Origin: GCA-002722245 sp964230605
GTDB lineage: Bacteria > Bacteroidota > Bacteroidia > Flavobacteriales_C > GCA-002722245
DNA length: 39,133 bases
NCBI GenBank assembly: GCA_964230605.1
Contig: CAXRIN010000080.1
Span: 1 to 39,133, forward strand
Reading direction: 5' to 3'
The position numbers and the translations under genes were made by a program. Shown here in pieces: positions 10,022 through 18,663 of the stretch (positions are counted from its first letter, which is position 1; the number at the start of each line of letters is the position of its first letter). The notes beneath the pieces are model-generated. The model made no database searches, was not told where the DNA came from, and worked only from the letters and a program-made list of their open reading frames with translations.

Positions 10022-10130
10022 ACAAAAACCAAAGTTTCTTAACACATATTAACTACCCTATGTTATTATTTAGAATCATTCTAAACAAATAAAGGTCTGA
10101 TGTTTGCGTTCTCAGTTTTATTTTAGTTGT

Positions 10131-11384
10131 ATGAAACAAGTCATAACGTGGACTCTATGCTTAATTAACCTGATTGTTTTTGGAGCGCCCTTCAAAAACG
10201 AAGTTTTTAAAAACTCTATTAAAACTGTGTTTTTTGAAGGATATTATTCCAAATACGAATTACCAATAATAACTCTTAAAGGTGAAGAACAACTTACCTT
10301 GAAATTTGATGAACTTTCCAATAAGTCAAAAAACTTTGAATATAAATTCATTAAATGCAACCGAGATTGGGAACAGGATTCAGAATTGTTTATCCATGAT
10401 TACATTGATGGATTAGAGAGTGACTTTATCACAGACTTCTATTTTTCTGAAAATACAGCTATTAATTATGTCCACTACACTGTTTCATTCCCCAATAGTA
10501 ACATGCAATTTTCACGAAGTGGCAATTACGTAATAATCGTTAGTGATTCAGAATCAGGCCAAGTTGTTTTAATTCAGAAATTTTATGTTACCGAGCATAA
10601 AATCAACATAACTCCTAAACCTACAACTTCGGTTGATTTTGACTTTAGATATACCCATCATATCATCAATTTTGACGTTAATCATTCGATGATTCCTAGT
10701 GACGATCCTATAAATGAATTTCACGCTGTCGTTATTCAAAACGGAAGATATGATAATATGAAAAACGAACTTAAACCGCTTTACGTCAAAAACTATGAAC
10801 TCATTTTTTCTAACGAAAATGAAAACCGATTTGAAGCTGGTAATGAATATAGAATCCTTGACTTTCGAGATGTGAAAATGCAAAGTGCAGGTGTGGAAGA
10901 TATTTTCTATGATGATTCAATTTATCACGTTATTCCATCAACAGATTACAAAAGAGCCTATAAAAAGTATAGCAACACCTTCGATCACAATGGTAAATTC
11001 TTTATTCAAAAACTACCTAAAATTGGAGACCCAAATTTAACCTCCGATTATGCTTACGTGCACTTTAGATTCAAAAGGAAAATTCCACTTAATAGTAGCA
11101 CTGTATATCTTACCGGAGGATTTACAAATGGAGAAATAAGCAGAGAACACCAAATGTTTTATAACGACTCGTTAGAACATTACGAGGCTCACTTTCTGTT
11201 AAAACAAGGAGTTTTCAATTATGCCTATTCAGCCAGAAAAATAGGAAATCCATCTTTAAATTGGGAAGACACTGATGGTAGTCATTATGAAACGGAAAAC
11301 TCTTATACAATACTTCTTTATTACAAAGGATTCAATGATAATACAGAATCTCTTGTAGGTGTCAAAAGTTTCAAATTTCAGTAG
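10131..11384 (+). CDS. T9SS plug-type protein (DUF5103)
   Basis: This gene matches the DUF5103/T9SS plug family, periplasmic or outer-membrane proteins reported to seal the SprA translocon when idle. The open frame extends upstream to a TTG at 10104, but the ATG at 10131 gives a clean signal peptide (KQVITWTLCLINLIVFGAPF), so I chose that start (417 residues). Visible family features are FEYKFIKCNRDWEQDSELF (a YKxIHCxxDW-like strand), YIDGLESDFITDFYFS, and SGNYVIIV. The C-terminal half is beta-rich and ends KSFKFQ. It is followed by apaG 33 nt downstream, an arrangement I recall from other Bacteroidota. Confidence 0.82.
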   Translation: MKQVITWTLCLINLIVFGAPFKNEVFKNSIKTVFFEGYYSKYELPIITLKGEEQLTLKFDELSNKSKNFEYKFIKCNRDWEQDSELFIHDYIDGLESDFITDFYFSENTAINYVHYTVSFPNSNMQFSRSGNYVIIVSDSESGQVVLIQKFYVTEHKINITPKPTTSVDFDFRYTHHIINFDVNHSMIPSDDPINEFHAVVIQNGRYDNMKNELKPLYVKNYELIFSNENENRFEAGNEYRILDFRDVKMQSAGVEDIFYDDSIYHVIPSTDYKRAYKKYSNTFDHNGKFFIQKLPKIGDPNLTSDYAYVHFRFKRKIPLNSSTVYLTGGFTNGEISREHQMFYNDSLEHYEAHFLLKQGVFNYAYSARKIGNPSLNWEDTDGSHYETENSYTILLYYKGFNDNTESLVGVKSFKFQ

Positions 11385-11404
11385 CGCCAAAACCTTTCTT
11401 TTCA

Positions 11405-11412
11405 TATTTTTG
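11405..11412 (+). promoter_or_regulatory. Promoter -7 element abutting the apaG start
   Basis: TATTTTTG fits TAnnTTTG. Only 5 nt separate it from the apaG ATG, so a transcript starting here would be leaderless or nearly so. Confidence 0.55.
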
Positions 11413-11417
11413 CATTC

Positions 11418-11804
11418 ATGGGGAGTTTAATAACAGAAGGAGTTGAAGTAATGGTACAATGCTCTTATGAACAAGAGTTCTCGAAGCCAGCTCAAGCTGA
11501 ATTCATCTTTTCTTATAAAATTGCAATAAGAAATGAAAACGAATTCCCTGTTCAGTTAATTTCTAGAAAATGGTTTGTATTTGATTCAAAAGGCGAACAT
11601 TACGAAGTTGAAGGAAATGGAGTAATTGGTCAGCAACCCATACTAAAGTCCCAAGGTACTCACAGATACGAATCTGGCACTTCTCTAACCTCTCCTATTG
11701 GAAGAATGAGAGGTTATTACATTATGGAAAACATGCAAACAGGTGAAACTTTCAAGGTTTATATACCTGAGTTCGATTTGATTGCTCCTTTTGTATTGAA
11801 TTAA
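11418..11804 (+). CDS. apaG: ApaG family protein
   Basis: ApaG is a small Ig/fibronectin-like beta-sandwich protein. In some bacteria it is linked to Co2+/Mg2+ tolerance and diadenosine tetraphosphate metabolism, but its biochemical role is unsettled. The 128-residue length is normal. Family landmarks are the start SLITEGVEVMVQCSYEQEFS, FSYKIAIRNENEFPVQLISR, KWFVFDSKGEHYEVEGNGVIG, and the late segment GRMRGYYIMENMQTGETF. It follows the plug gene in the same direction and may also use its own promoter at 11405. Confidence 0.92.
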   Translation: MGSLITEGVEVMVQCSYEQEFSKPAQAEFIFSYKIAIRNENEFPVQLISRKWFVFDSKGEHYEVEGNGVIGQQPILKSQGTHRYESGTSLTSPIGRMRGYYIMENMQTGETFKVYIPEFDLIAPFVLN

Positions 11805-11834
11805 TTTAGTTTAGATTCCAACTTACTACAACTC

Positions 11835-12254
11835 TTATCTCTTAGGCAAAACAGAAACAGTAAGTCTTGACACACAAGTCAGCTTACCCTCCTCATCTGT
11901 TATTTTGATTTCCCAAACATGAATTTTACGACCGATATTGATTGGTCTGGCAACTCCAGTTACTAAGCCCGATTTTGCCGACCGAATATGGTTAGCATTA
12001 ATATCCAAGCCGACACTTATTTCTTCATTTGGATCAATCAACATAAGTGAGGCTATACTACCTAAACTTTCAGCTAAAACAACATTAGCTCCACCATGTA
12101 AAATCCTCATAGGTTGAACAGTTCTTGAATCAACTGGCATTGTTCCAGCCAAGAAATCCTCACCTTTTTCGGTAATTATAATCCCCAAAGCATCATGAAT
12201 TGTGCTTTTACACATTTCGTTTATTTGATCAACATTAAAATTGCTTTTCCACAT
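11835..12254 (-). CDS. Hotdog-fold thioesterase (PaaI/MenI type)
   Basis: This 139-residue hotdog-fold acyl-CoA thioesterase carries the HGGANVVLAESLGS signature, in which the Glu is the likely catalytic base and HGG binds the thioester. It resembles the 1,4-dihydroxy-2-naphthoyl-CoA/PaaI branch, so menaquinone synthesis or aromatic-CoA cleanup are possible roles; I cannot tell which substrate it uses. It begins 11 nt after the stop of the outer-membrane protein gene and ends convergent with apaG. It may be the last gene of the operon starting at 17029. Confidence 0.82.
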   Translation of the reverse strand: MWKSNFNVDQINEMCKSTIHDALGIIITEKGEDFLAGTMPVDSRTVQPMRILHGGANVVLAESLGSIASLMLIDPNEEISVGLDINANHIRSAKSGLVTGVARPINIGRKIHVWEIKITDEEGKLTCVSRLTVSVLPKR

Positions 12255-12265
12255 AGTTCAGTAAT

Positions 12266-12955
12266 TTATTCTGATGCTGCCATTTCAATTTGAACTCCAA
12301 AAGTTAATCGTGGAATCCCCTGATAACCATCACTATTTTTAAAAATATCTTTTAAACTATACCTCGAAAACATTGCAAAAGCCATGTAACCGAATCTTAA
12401 CTCCACTCCCATAGAATGTTTGTTTACATAATCCAACCCTTTTAATCGCGTTTTAAGTTCACTATCCCCTACCTCATCCCAAGTAACTGATGCCGAATGC
12501 ACCAAAAAGTCATTATACATTGTTGCCTGAAAGAAAAAACCTTCATCTGGATGAGAACTGGTTTGAAAACGCAACCCCAAGTTTGTAGTTATGTTTTGAA
12601 ACCTAAGCTTCCTTTTATCATGAAAAACAGAGTCATTATATAATGTTGCACTATCATTATTCAACCTTATGGCATCCCAGTTATATCCAAATCCAGAAAC
12701 AAAAGAGCAACCTAAAAACAACTTTTGATTATACTGATATCGGGCATCGAAATAATTAGACCCTTTAGGAATTAAAAACTCATCAGAACTTGAATCATAA
12801 CTTCTCCCCCAACTAACAATAGATCTATTGTTAGGATTGAACTCAGCAAACAAATTACCATAAGTTTTAGGTGTAAACTTCTCTTCTACTACATAATCTT
12901 GTGCATTTGAAAAAAATGTAATTAGTAAAGCAATAATTAAGGTTATCCTTTTCAT
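12266..12955 (-). CDS. Probable outer-membrane beta-barrel protein
   Basis: This 229-residue protein has a signal peptide (KRITLIIALLITFFSNAQ). Alternating hydrophobic strands rich in aromatic residues (NYFDARYQYNQKLFLGCSFV, GVELRFGYMAFAMFSRYSL) end in a beta-strand and a C-terminal tail. This is typical of small Bacteroidota beta-barrels, but I do not recognise a named family. Its ATG overlaps the subtilase stop (ATGA), so the two are probably co-translated and may act together at the outer membrane. Confidence 0.72.
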   Translation of the reverse strand: MKRITLIIALLITFFSNAQDYVVEEKFTPKTYGNLFAEFNPNNRSIVSWGRSYDSSSDEFLIPKGSNYFDARYQYNQKLFLGCSFVSGFGYNWDAIRLNNDSATLYNDSVFHDKRKLRFQNITTNLGLRFQTSSHPDEGFFFQATMYNDFLVHSASVTWDEVGDSELKTRLKGLDYVNKHSMGVELRFGYMAFAMFSRYSLKDIFKNSDGYQGIPRLTFGVQIEMAASE

Positions 12956-14526
12956 TTAAACTCTTCTTCTATAAAAGTTCCCCTATGGAAAACTCTGATT
13001 TTTTGACCTTTTCTTAAATCCTTAAAGTAAATTTTAGGAGAATCATCTTCATCTTCAAATCGAACAACATAATATTCCTTAATGTAATCTTCTTCACTAA
13101 CTATTTGATAAAAAATTTGACTACCTATATGAGACCTGTATTTTAAGTAATAATATCCATCAACAAGATAACTAGGACTCTTCTTTAAAATTACAGATGC
13201 TGAATCACCTTTGATTGTATCTTCTTTAAAATATAATGAAGCCTGGGGCACACCATAGCCGTGAGAATAATCGAAATAAGGGTATAAAGTACTCGATTTT
13301 TGAATCGTATCCATCAAATCCATTGGCTTCAAATTTGGTGTGTTTTGCAAAACACAAGCTCCAAACCCTGCAACAAGTGGACTTGAAAAAGAAGTTCCTT
13401 CCATTGCTCGCAAACCTTCATTATTAAACCAATACACATCACCTATTGCCGTAACATTTGGTTTTAATCTTAAATCTTTACTTGGACCATAAGAGGAATA
13501 TCCTGTTCGCACACCTTCTTCTGTATCAATTGCTCCAACGGTCAAGAGGCTATCTGCATCACTTGGAAATGCTATCCTTTTCCAAACATCCAATCCATCA
13601 TTTCCAGCCGAATTTACAATCAACATACCTTTTCGAGCAGCTAAATTAGCCGCCAAACTCATCTTACAGGTATCACCTGTTAGCATATCATGTGTGTGAG
13701 TATCACCTGTATACCCTACAGAACTGTTTACAATCCGAGCTCCTTTTTGATGCATCCATTCAATTGCCTTCAACCATGCCTCTTCTATTGAGTTATTACT
13801 TTTAAATGGCGCTTTAATTTTAGCAAGTAAAGCTTCAGAGTTTACAGCATGACCAACTTGAAATGTATCTATTTTTCCAAATACAAAAGAGGAAACAACC
13901 GTCCCATGATTTGGACCATCTTCATAATCCAAAGGCTTATTCAAAGCAAAATCCCAGGCATCTTTCAACAAATCATTTTCAAATAGATGATTTAACTGAA
14001 CATTTTCATTCGCTCCTTCAAAGCCAACATCTACAACACCTACACGTATCCCTTTTCCTGATAAATTTCTATTTTGAAAATGCTGGCCGCCCATTGTGCT
14101 TAATTGCCAATCGAAAACTTGAAAATCTTCGATAAGATCCTTACTAAATTCACTTTCTGAGCCTGAGGCAATTATTTCTGCACCACCTAAATTAACAACC
14201 TGCTTTACGAAGGGCAACGATTTAATTTTACTTAACTGAATATTATCGCAATAAACCGTTACTCCATTGAACCATCTTAAATCAAATCCTACTGAATCTG
14301 CAATTGATTTTACAGCTTTTAAATAATCTTCATTAACCGGTAAATCATACCAATCATATAAAGGCAATCCCATTAACTTTTTGTTTTCAATAGCAACCTC
14401 ATCGAAGTATGAATACGGATTAAAAACCTGCTGGGTGTTTTTAGTTTCAAATGTTACAAAGTAACCTTCGTTCCCCCAAGATGAAAAACTAAAAAGTATA
14501 ATTATGAATATTAAAACCTTATTCAA
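12952..14526 (-). CDS. Subtilisin-like serine protease (S8)
   Basis: This is a 524-residue exported peptidase. The start is TTG at 14526, because it gives a hydrophobic signal (NKVLIFIIILFSFSSWG) and overlaps the upstream kinase stop as TTGA; the next Met is residue 52. The triad is Asp166 (VVDVG), His207 (GPNHGT) and Ser379 (GTSFSSP), with oxyanion Asn309 (SAGND). Residues 20-150 look like an inhibitor-like prodomain. The C-terminal 110 residues form an extra beta domain without a recognisable T9SS sorting tail, so it may stay in the periplasm or on the outer membrane. The gene also overlaps the OMP gene downstream by 4 nt. Confidence 0.92.
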   Translation of the reverse strand: MNKVLIFIIILFSFSSWGNEGYFVTFETKNTQQVFNPYSYFDEVAIENKKLMGLPLYDWYDLPVNEDYLKAVKSIADSVGFDLRWFNGVTVYCDNIQLSKIKSLPFVKQVVNLGGAEIIASGSESEFSKDLIEDFQVFDWQLSTMGGQHFQNRNLSGKGIRVGVVDVGFEGANENVQLNHLFENDLLKDAWDFALNKPLDYEDGPNHGTVVSSFVFGKIDTFQVGHAVNSEALLAKIKAPFKSNNSIEEAWLKAIEWMHQKGARIVNSSVGYTGDTHTHDMLTGDTCKMSLAANLAARKGMLIVNSAGNDGLDVWKRIAFPSDADSLLTVGAIDTEEGVRTGYSSYGPSKDLRLKPNVTAIGDVYWFNNEGLRAMEGTSFSSPLVAGFGACVLQNTPNLKPMDLMDTIQKSSTLYPYFDYSHGYGVPQASLYFKEDTIKGDSASVILKKSPSYLVDGYYYLKYRSHIGSQIFYQIVSEEDYIKEYYVVRFEDEDDSPKIYFKDLRKGQKIRVFHRGTFIEEEFK

Positions 14527-15395
14527 ACTTTAAACTTATTATAAATGGATAAATCTTGAGGAACTGCGCCGGCTGTTTGACAAATAATACTTGCAAAATC
14601 AGCTGCCTTTTGCATGGATTCATCAAATGGCAATTTGTTCACCAAACCATACAAAAATATTGATGTAAAAGAATCTCCAGCTCCAACTGTATCAATTATA
14701 TTTTCAACCTTATTCACTTGACATTTAACATCTTCTCCGTCCCAAAACAAAGTAGCTCCCTTTGAGCCTTCTGTCAATAAAACTTTTGTGATATTATATT
14801 TATCTCTAAGCCAAAGAATCGGATAGGATTGATTGTACTCTTCACTCAAATAAGCTAATTCCTCATCATTTATTTTAAGAATATCTGCAGATTCCAAACA
14901 CAATTCAATGGTTTCCTTATCATAAAAAGGTTCACGCAAATTAATGTCACATACAAATAATGTATTCTTGAAAGTTTGTTTGTAATGGATAAAAGACTGT
15001 TTATTATGTTTGAAACTTAAAGCCAAAGACCCAAAAACAAAATAATTAGGTTCTTCTATTTCCTTGAAATCAATAAATCCCCAACCACAACCTTCATGAA
15101 TGTGATAAGATGGCTGCCCATTATTTAAAGTAACATCAACTCTACCTGTTGGATACTGAGGATCAATTTGAAGATGATTATCCAAATCTTCCTTCTTTAA
15201 AATATCACCCAATTGTTCGCCTAATTCGTCTTTTCCTATTTTGGTAATTATGCCAGACTCTACACCTAACCTTTTTAGATGGACAGCAACATTGAATGGA
15301 GCTCCTCCTATTACATTTCTATCAGGAAAACAATCCATTAAAACCTCTCCAAAACTTAAAACCATATTTTTATTTTTTTCCTCTTGAACGTCCAT
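14523..15395 (-). CDS. PfkB-family carbohydrate kinase (fructokinase-like)
   Basis: This ribokinase-fold sugar kinase is closest in appearance to fructokinases. It has the N-terminal GGAPFNVAVHLKRLG substrate segment and DTVGAGDSFTSIFLYG, with the catalytic Asp and anion hole. The full frame is 290 residues from ATG 15395, overlapping the upstream gene by 26 nt. A second ATG at 15365, just after that gene's stop, would give 280 residues and put VLSFGEVLMD, the usual beginning of the family, right at the start. I cannot decide between them, although an AGAGGAA lies about 15 nt before the second. It sits in the middle of a coupled operon with a ureohydrolase-like protein, an odd partner for a fructokinase. 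Confidence 0.88.
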   Translation of the reverse strand: MDVQEEKNKNMVLSFGEVLMDCFPDRNVIGGAPFNVAVHLKRLGVESGIITKIGKDELGEQLGDILKKEDLDNHLQIDPQYPTGRVDVTLNNGQPSYHIHEGCGWGFIDFKEIEEPNYFVFGSLALSFKHNKQSFIHYKQTFKNTLFVCDINLREPFYDKETIELCLESADILKINDEELAYLSEEYNQSYPILWLRDKYNITKVLLTEGSKGATLFWDGEDVKCQVNKVENIIDTVGAGDSFTSIFLYGLVNKLPFDESMQKAADFASIICQTAGAVPQDLSIYNKFKV

Positions 15396-16299
15396 AAGTT
15401 TTTGCCAAAATCAATAACAGCTCTGCAACTAATTTTGGTGACGTATTTTTATCTAATTGATCCAAACCAAGTAAATCAGCACCAATAATCTTCCTTCTAG
15501 ACTCAACAATCTGTTGCAAAACATATTCAATCTCATCAACCGAATAAGATTGTAAAACAGAAATATGTAAACTCAAGTAAACAAACTCTGGTAGATTATT
15601 CACCCATCGTTTAGCTACCTTATTGAATGGGTCTCCATTAAAAATGTAGTTGTCATTTTTCCTTTTAGAAAACCAGACTATTCTTTCTTTATTTTCTTTT
15701 TGAACAGAGAGTTCTGATTGACTTATTGAGCGATAACCAACTCCAACAATCTTAGAAAGTTCTGGAATTTTAACCCCGATGTTGTAAATAGAATTTTCTT
15801 CCAATAATCTTTTACCCTCATAAGGAACCAAAAAAGGGCTCGCACTTAAGTGAAACAACCCAAAACCTTTCTTAAGATTAGAAACAGCACTAACGCATCC
15901 TAAGCTAATAGACGCCCCTCCTCCAACTACAACAACAAGTTTATCCTTAGCTAACCAATAATCTACTTTTTCATCAATAAAAGATGTAAGCTTTTTATAA
16001 TCTTCATTAATTAGAGAAATAGATGATTTAGCTTCAGTCTCTATGGCCCAATTGGTTTCATGGGAAGCTCGAGAAACAGAATCATCCAAGCTCTGACTTG
16101 GTTGATAATCTAGATCAATTCCAATTTTACATCCTCTTTGATAACCATAAAATTCATGAAACAGTTCTACTTGGTTAGAAGCTTCAATAATTGGATGAAT
16201 ATAATTTTTAAAATCACAATCGTTTTCCAAAGACCAACAAACTGGAATAATTACCAAATCGGCGTTCTCAGATTTAATTTTCGATTGAAAAACAGGCAT
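15370..16299 (-). CDS. Ureohydrolase (arginase/formimidoylglutamase) fold protein lacking metal ligands
   Basis: This 309-residue protein aligns to the ureohydrolase family but has lost its two-manganese site. VVVVGGGAS (122-130) replaces the usual GGDHS, with Ala129 for His. FHLSAS (149-154) replaces the D-A-H-x-D segment. SLHISVLQ (243-250) replaces S-x-D-x-D-x-x-D. The closing segment IIGADLLGLDQLDKNTSPKL (271-290) still matches the family's GADxxExxPxxD end. No signal peptide is seen. Hydrolysis of arginine, agmatine or formimidoylglutamate is therefore unlikely; a structural or regulatory role is inferred. It overlaps the upstream gene as TAATG. Confidence 0.75.
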   Translation of the reverse strand: MPVFQSKIKSENADLVIIPVCWSLENDCDFKNYIHPIIEASNQVELFHEFYGYQRGCKIGIDLDYQPSQSLDDSVSRASHETNWAIETEAKSSISLINEDYKKLTSFIDEKVDYWLAKDKLVVVVGGGASISLGCVSAVSNLKKGFGLFHLSASPFLVPYEGKRLLEENSIYNIGVKIPELSKIVGVGYRSISQSELSVQKENKERIVWFSKRKNDNYIFNGDPFNKVAKRWVNNLPEFVYLSLHISVLQSYSVDEIEYVLQQIVESRRKIIGADLLGLDQLDKNTSPKLVAELLLILAKTYGRSRGKK

Positions 16300-16628
16300 T
16301 ACATTAGTTTAAGGATTAATGTAATAAGAATATATGTAAAAATTAAACCAGCCCCTACTAAAGTCCATAATGGAGTTTTGTATTCTTTTTTTAATAAATC
16401 GGAGACGCTTTTTTGCTGCTCAGAAAAGTTTTTTTCCAATTTAACTTTTCTGCAAGAATAACATTGAGAGGCAGTTCTACGAGATAAAGGAATAAAAGGG
16501 ATAGTTGCAATGTGATAATATATTTGAAACACGCTTACAACTCCGCCTCTTTTACCACATTCTTCGCAAACCTCGCTTGGTATTTCACGAGTTCCAATTA
16601 CTTTATCTTTTCGACCAAAAAGAATCAT
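16299..16628 (-). CDS. Small zinc-ribbon membrane protein
   Basis: This 109-residue protein has two CxxC knuckles (CEECGKRG at about 21 and CYSCRK at about 56) forming a zinc-ribbon-like domain. A linker rich in Lys and Glu follows, and one C-terminal membrane helix (LWTLVGAGLIFTYILITLIL). I do not recognise a named family. The ribbon should face the cytoplasm. The start overlaps the DUF4259 stop (ATGA) and the stop overlaps the ureohydrolase-like start (TAATG), so it is probably translationally coupled to both. Confidence 0.7.
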   Translation of the reverse strand: MILFGRKDKVIGTREIPSEVCEECGKRGGVVSVFQIYYHIATIPFIPLSRRTASQCYSCRKVKLEKNFSEQQKSVSDLLKKEYKTPLWTLVGAGLIFTYILITLILKLM

Positions 16629-17029
16629 TCAGACAATCTTTTGATTAAATCCTTTTGTGTCTTTTCCCAAGATTTAAAGTAACCTGAATCCAAAAACATT
16701 TCTTTTGCCTCGCTATCAATCATGATTAATTTCACGCCTTTCTTAGCATTATCAATTGTTGATTGCTCTATTTTAATGTATTTTGATTCAATCCATTCTT
16801 TCAATTCTTCAGGAAAATCTTCCGCAGGACTACCTATTAATCCAGCAATAGTTTCAGCTATGGTTAAAAACTCCGAACATTCAATTAATGAAGTTTCTTC
16901 TGGTGAAAAAGCTGAAATAAAATCGTTAATAGAATTAGATAGATTACTTACTTCTTTTTGTTCAACAATTCGGCTAACCCAATTGAGTGCCGTATCATTT
17001 TCAAAGTTGGAAATACCCCAAGCAGACAT
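16625..17029 (-). CDS. DUF4259 protein
   Basis: This 134-residue protein opens with MSAWGISNFENDTALNWV, the signature of DUF4259 (MGAWGxGxFENDxAxDW). Its function is unknown; members often occur near immunity-like or stress genes, but that link is weak. It is all-helical in appearance with no signal peptide. It is the first gene of the minus-strand operon, 20 nt after a TAAATTTG promoter element. Confidence 0.8.
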   Translation of the reverse strand: MSAWGISNFENDTALNWVSRIVEQKEVSNLSNSINDFISAFSPEETSLIECSEFLTIAETIAGLIGSPAEDFPEELKEWIESKYIKIEQSTIDNAKKGVKLIMIDSEAKEMFLDSGYFKSWEKTQKDLIKRLSE

Positions 17030-17048
17030 GTTTATTAATTCTTTTTAT

Positions 17049-17056
17049 CAAATTTA
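17049..17056 (-). promoter_or_regulatory. Promoter -7 element of the DUF4259-to-OMP operon
   Basis: TAAATTTG on the minus strand fits TAnnTTTG and lies 19 nt from the first ATG. The intergenic space is only 79 nt and is shared with a divergent glycosyltransferase gene. Confidence 0.5.
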
Positions 17057-17108
17057 ACATTTTATTCTTGGGATATTCTTTCGAATGATTTGTTAAATTC
17101 GCCGGTTC

Positions 17109-18140
17109 ATGAAAAAAGTTGCTGTAGTTATTCTTAACTGGAATGGAGTTAAACTATTGGAAGAATTCCTACCAAGTGTTGTAAACTCAATTCCTGATTA
17201 TGCTGAAATAATAATTGCAGATAACAATTCTAGTGACGACAGCGTTAATTTCGTTCGAAATAAATATCCAGATTTAAGAATCATTAAAAATCCAGAAAAC
17301 GGAGGATTCGCTAAAGGATATAATCAGGCACTAAAAGAGATTAACAACGAATACCTCGTTCTTCTTAATTCAGATATTGAAACCCCACCAAATTGGATTG
17401 AGCCCGTTTTTGATTTCATGGAATCTAATCCAGATGTAGGTGCTGCTATGCCTAAAATCCTTCAGTATAAAAGCAAGGGGGAATTTGAATATGCTGGTGC
17501 CGCAGGAGGTTTTATAGACAAATGGGGGTTCCCTTTTTGTAGAGGCAGAATTTTTAATGAGCTTGAGGAAGATCAGGGTCAGTATAATGATAACATCCCC
17601 GTATTTTGGGCAACTGGAGCGTGCATGTTCGTTAAAAATAATTTATTCAAGCAACTAGGTGGTTTTGATGAATTCTTTTTTGCACATATGGAAGAAATTG
17701 ATTTGTGCTGGCGTATTCAGAGAGCTGGTTATAAAATCTTCGCTATAGGTGAATCTCATGTTTATCATTTAGGCGGCGGAACACTAAACAAAATAAGTCC
17801 AAGAAAGACCTTTTTAAATTTCAGAAACAATCTTTTACTCTTAATAAAAAACCATTCACCGAAATATTTTTTCATTAAGTTGATTCAAAAATTGATTTTG
17901 GACGGAATAGCTGGGTTGAAATTCCTTTTAGAAGGAAGTCCAAAACACACCTGGGCAGTTATTAAAGCTCATTTCTCCTTTTACGCGGCTTTGCCCAAAT
18001 ACTTACACATAAGAAGTGAGCTTAATAAAACATTGAAAAACAAAGATATTAAAGGCGTTTTTGACGCCTCAATAGTAAGCAAACACTTTTTAAAAGGTGT
18101 GAAAAACTTTAGCTCTTTATCAGAAAAAGACTTTTCGTAA
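17109..18140 (+). CDS. GT2-family glycosyltransferase
   Basis: This 343-residue GT-A fold glycosyltransferase of the rhamnosyltransferase-like branch begins VAVVILNWNG. It has ADNNSSDDS for nucleotide contact, LLNSDIE as the metal-binding DxD-type motif, and MEEIDLCWRIQRAGY containing the ED base region. The C terminus has a hydrophobic or amphipathic stretch that probably lies on the membrane. The acceptor sugar cannot be read from sequence. It is divergent from the DUF4259 operon and precedes a second GT2 gene, so lipid-linked or surface glycan assembly is likely. Confidence 0.92.
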   Translation: MKKVAVVILNWNGVKLLEEFLPSVVNSIPDYAEIIIADNNSSDDSVNFVRNKYPDLRIIKNPENGGFAKGYNQALKEINNEYLVLLNSDIETPPNWIEPVFDFMESNPDVGAAMPKILQYKSKGEFEYAGAAGGFIDKWGFPFCRGRIFNELEEDQGQYNDNIPVFWATGACMFVKNNLFKQLGGFDEFFFAHMEEIDLCWRIQRAGYKIFAIGESHVYHLGGGTLNKISPRKTFLNFRNNLLLLIKNHSPKYFFIKLIQKLILDGIAGLKFLLEGSPKHTWAVIKAHFSFYAALPKYLHIRSELNKTLKNKDIKGVFDASIVSKHFLKGVKNFSSLSEKDFS

Positions 18141-18261
18141 ACCACAAGTAAACAATCTGTTACCAATAGTTGACATTCCAGTGAAATGGTTAACAATATA
18201 TTAACCCTTTATTAAATCATAAATCAAGGTAAAAATTGAACTTGCATTAAAAGATTTAAAC

Positions 18262-18663
18262 ATGGATTTAATTACAGCTGGTGCATTAGGCAAAGCAATT
18301 GGAACAGATAAACCTACATTTGAAAAACTAAACAACATCCTCCTTAAAACACTGAAATTAAATCAGATAAATCAACTTTACAATAACCATTACAGTGAAT
18401 CAGGAATTGAAGATATTGAAATAGGAAAATTTAAAGTTCCAATACTTTTCAAAAAGTATTTACAACAAAACGGAAAAATCATAGGATTTAACAGAGATCC
18501 TAAATTCAACAACGCTTTAGATGGATTAATGATATTAGACGTCTCAAACATCCCTACAAAAACACTTAAAAACTTAAGCAATTCACCAGAAGAATTTGGA
18601 TTAATCTCTAATCGATTTTATGGTCAATACCATAATAATTTCTACAGAGTCCCTCAATTTTAA
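18262..18663 (+). CDS. Small protein, possible stand-alone N-terminal stub of a lysophospholipid acyltransferase
   Basis: This 133-residue protein is predicted to be soluble. Residues about 5-50 (KAIGTDKPTFEKLNNILLK, LKLNQINQLYNNHYSESGIE) recall the helical N terminus of Bacteroidota acyltransferases, which usually runs on into SNHPxGGxDGxxLL. Here the matching stretch reads GFNRDPKFNNALDGLMIL, so the HxxxxD catalytic pair is absent and the protein ends soon after. A degenerate or repurposed fragment is my inference; the resemblance is weak and comes from memory. It lies between two glycosyltransferase genes. Confidence 0.4.
   Translation: MDLITAGALGKAIGTDKPTFEKLNNILLKTLKLNQINQLYNNHYSESGIEDIEIGKFKVPILFKKYLQQNGKIIGFNRDPKFNNALDGLMILDVSNIPTKTLKNLSNSPEEFGLISNRFYGQYHNNFYRVPQF

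Noticed and set aside
10104..10130. Upstream TTG start for the plug gene
   Set aside because: It would add nine residues before a clean signal peptide that begins at the ATG at 10131.
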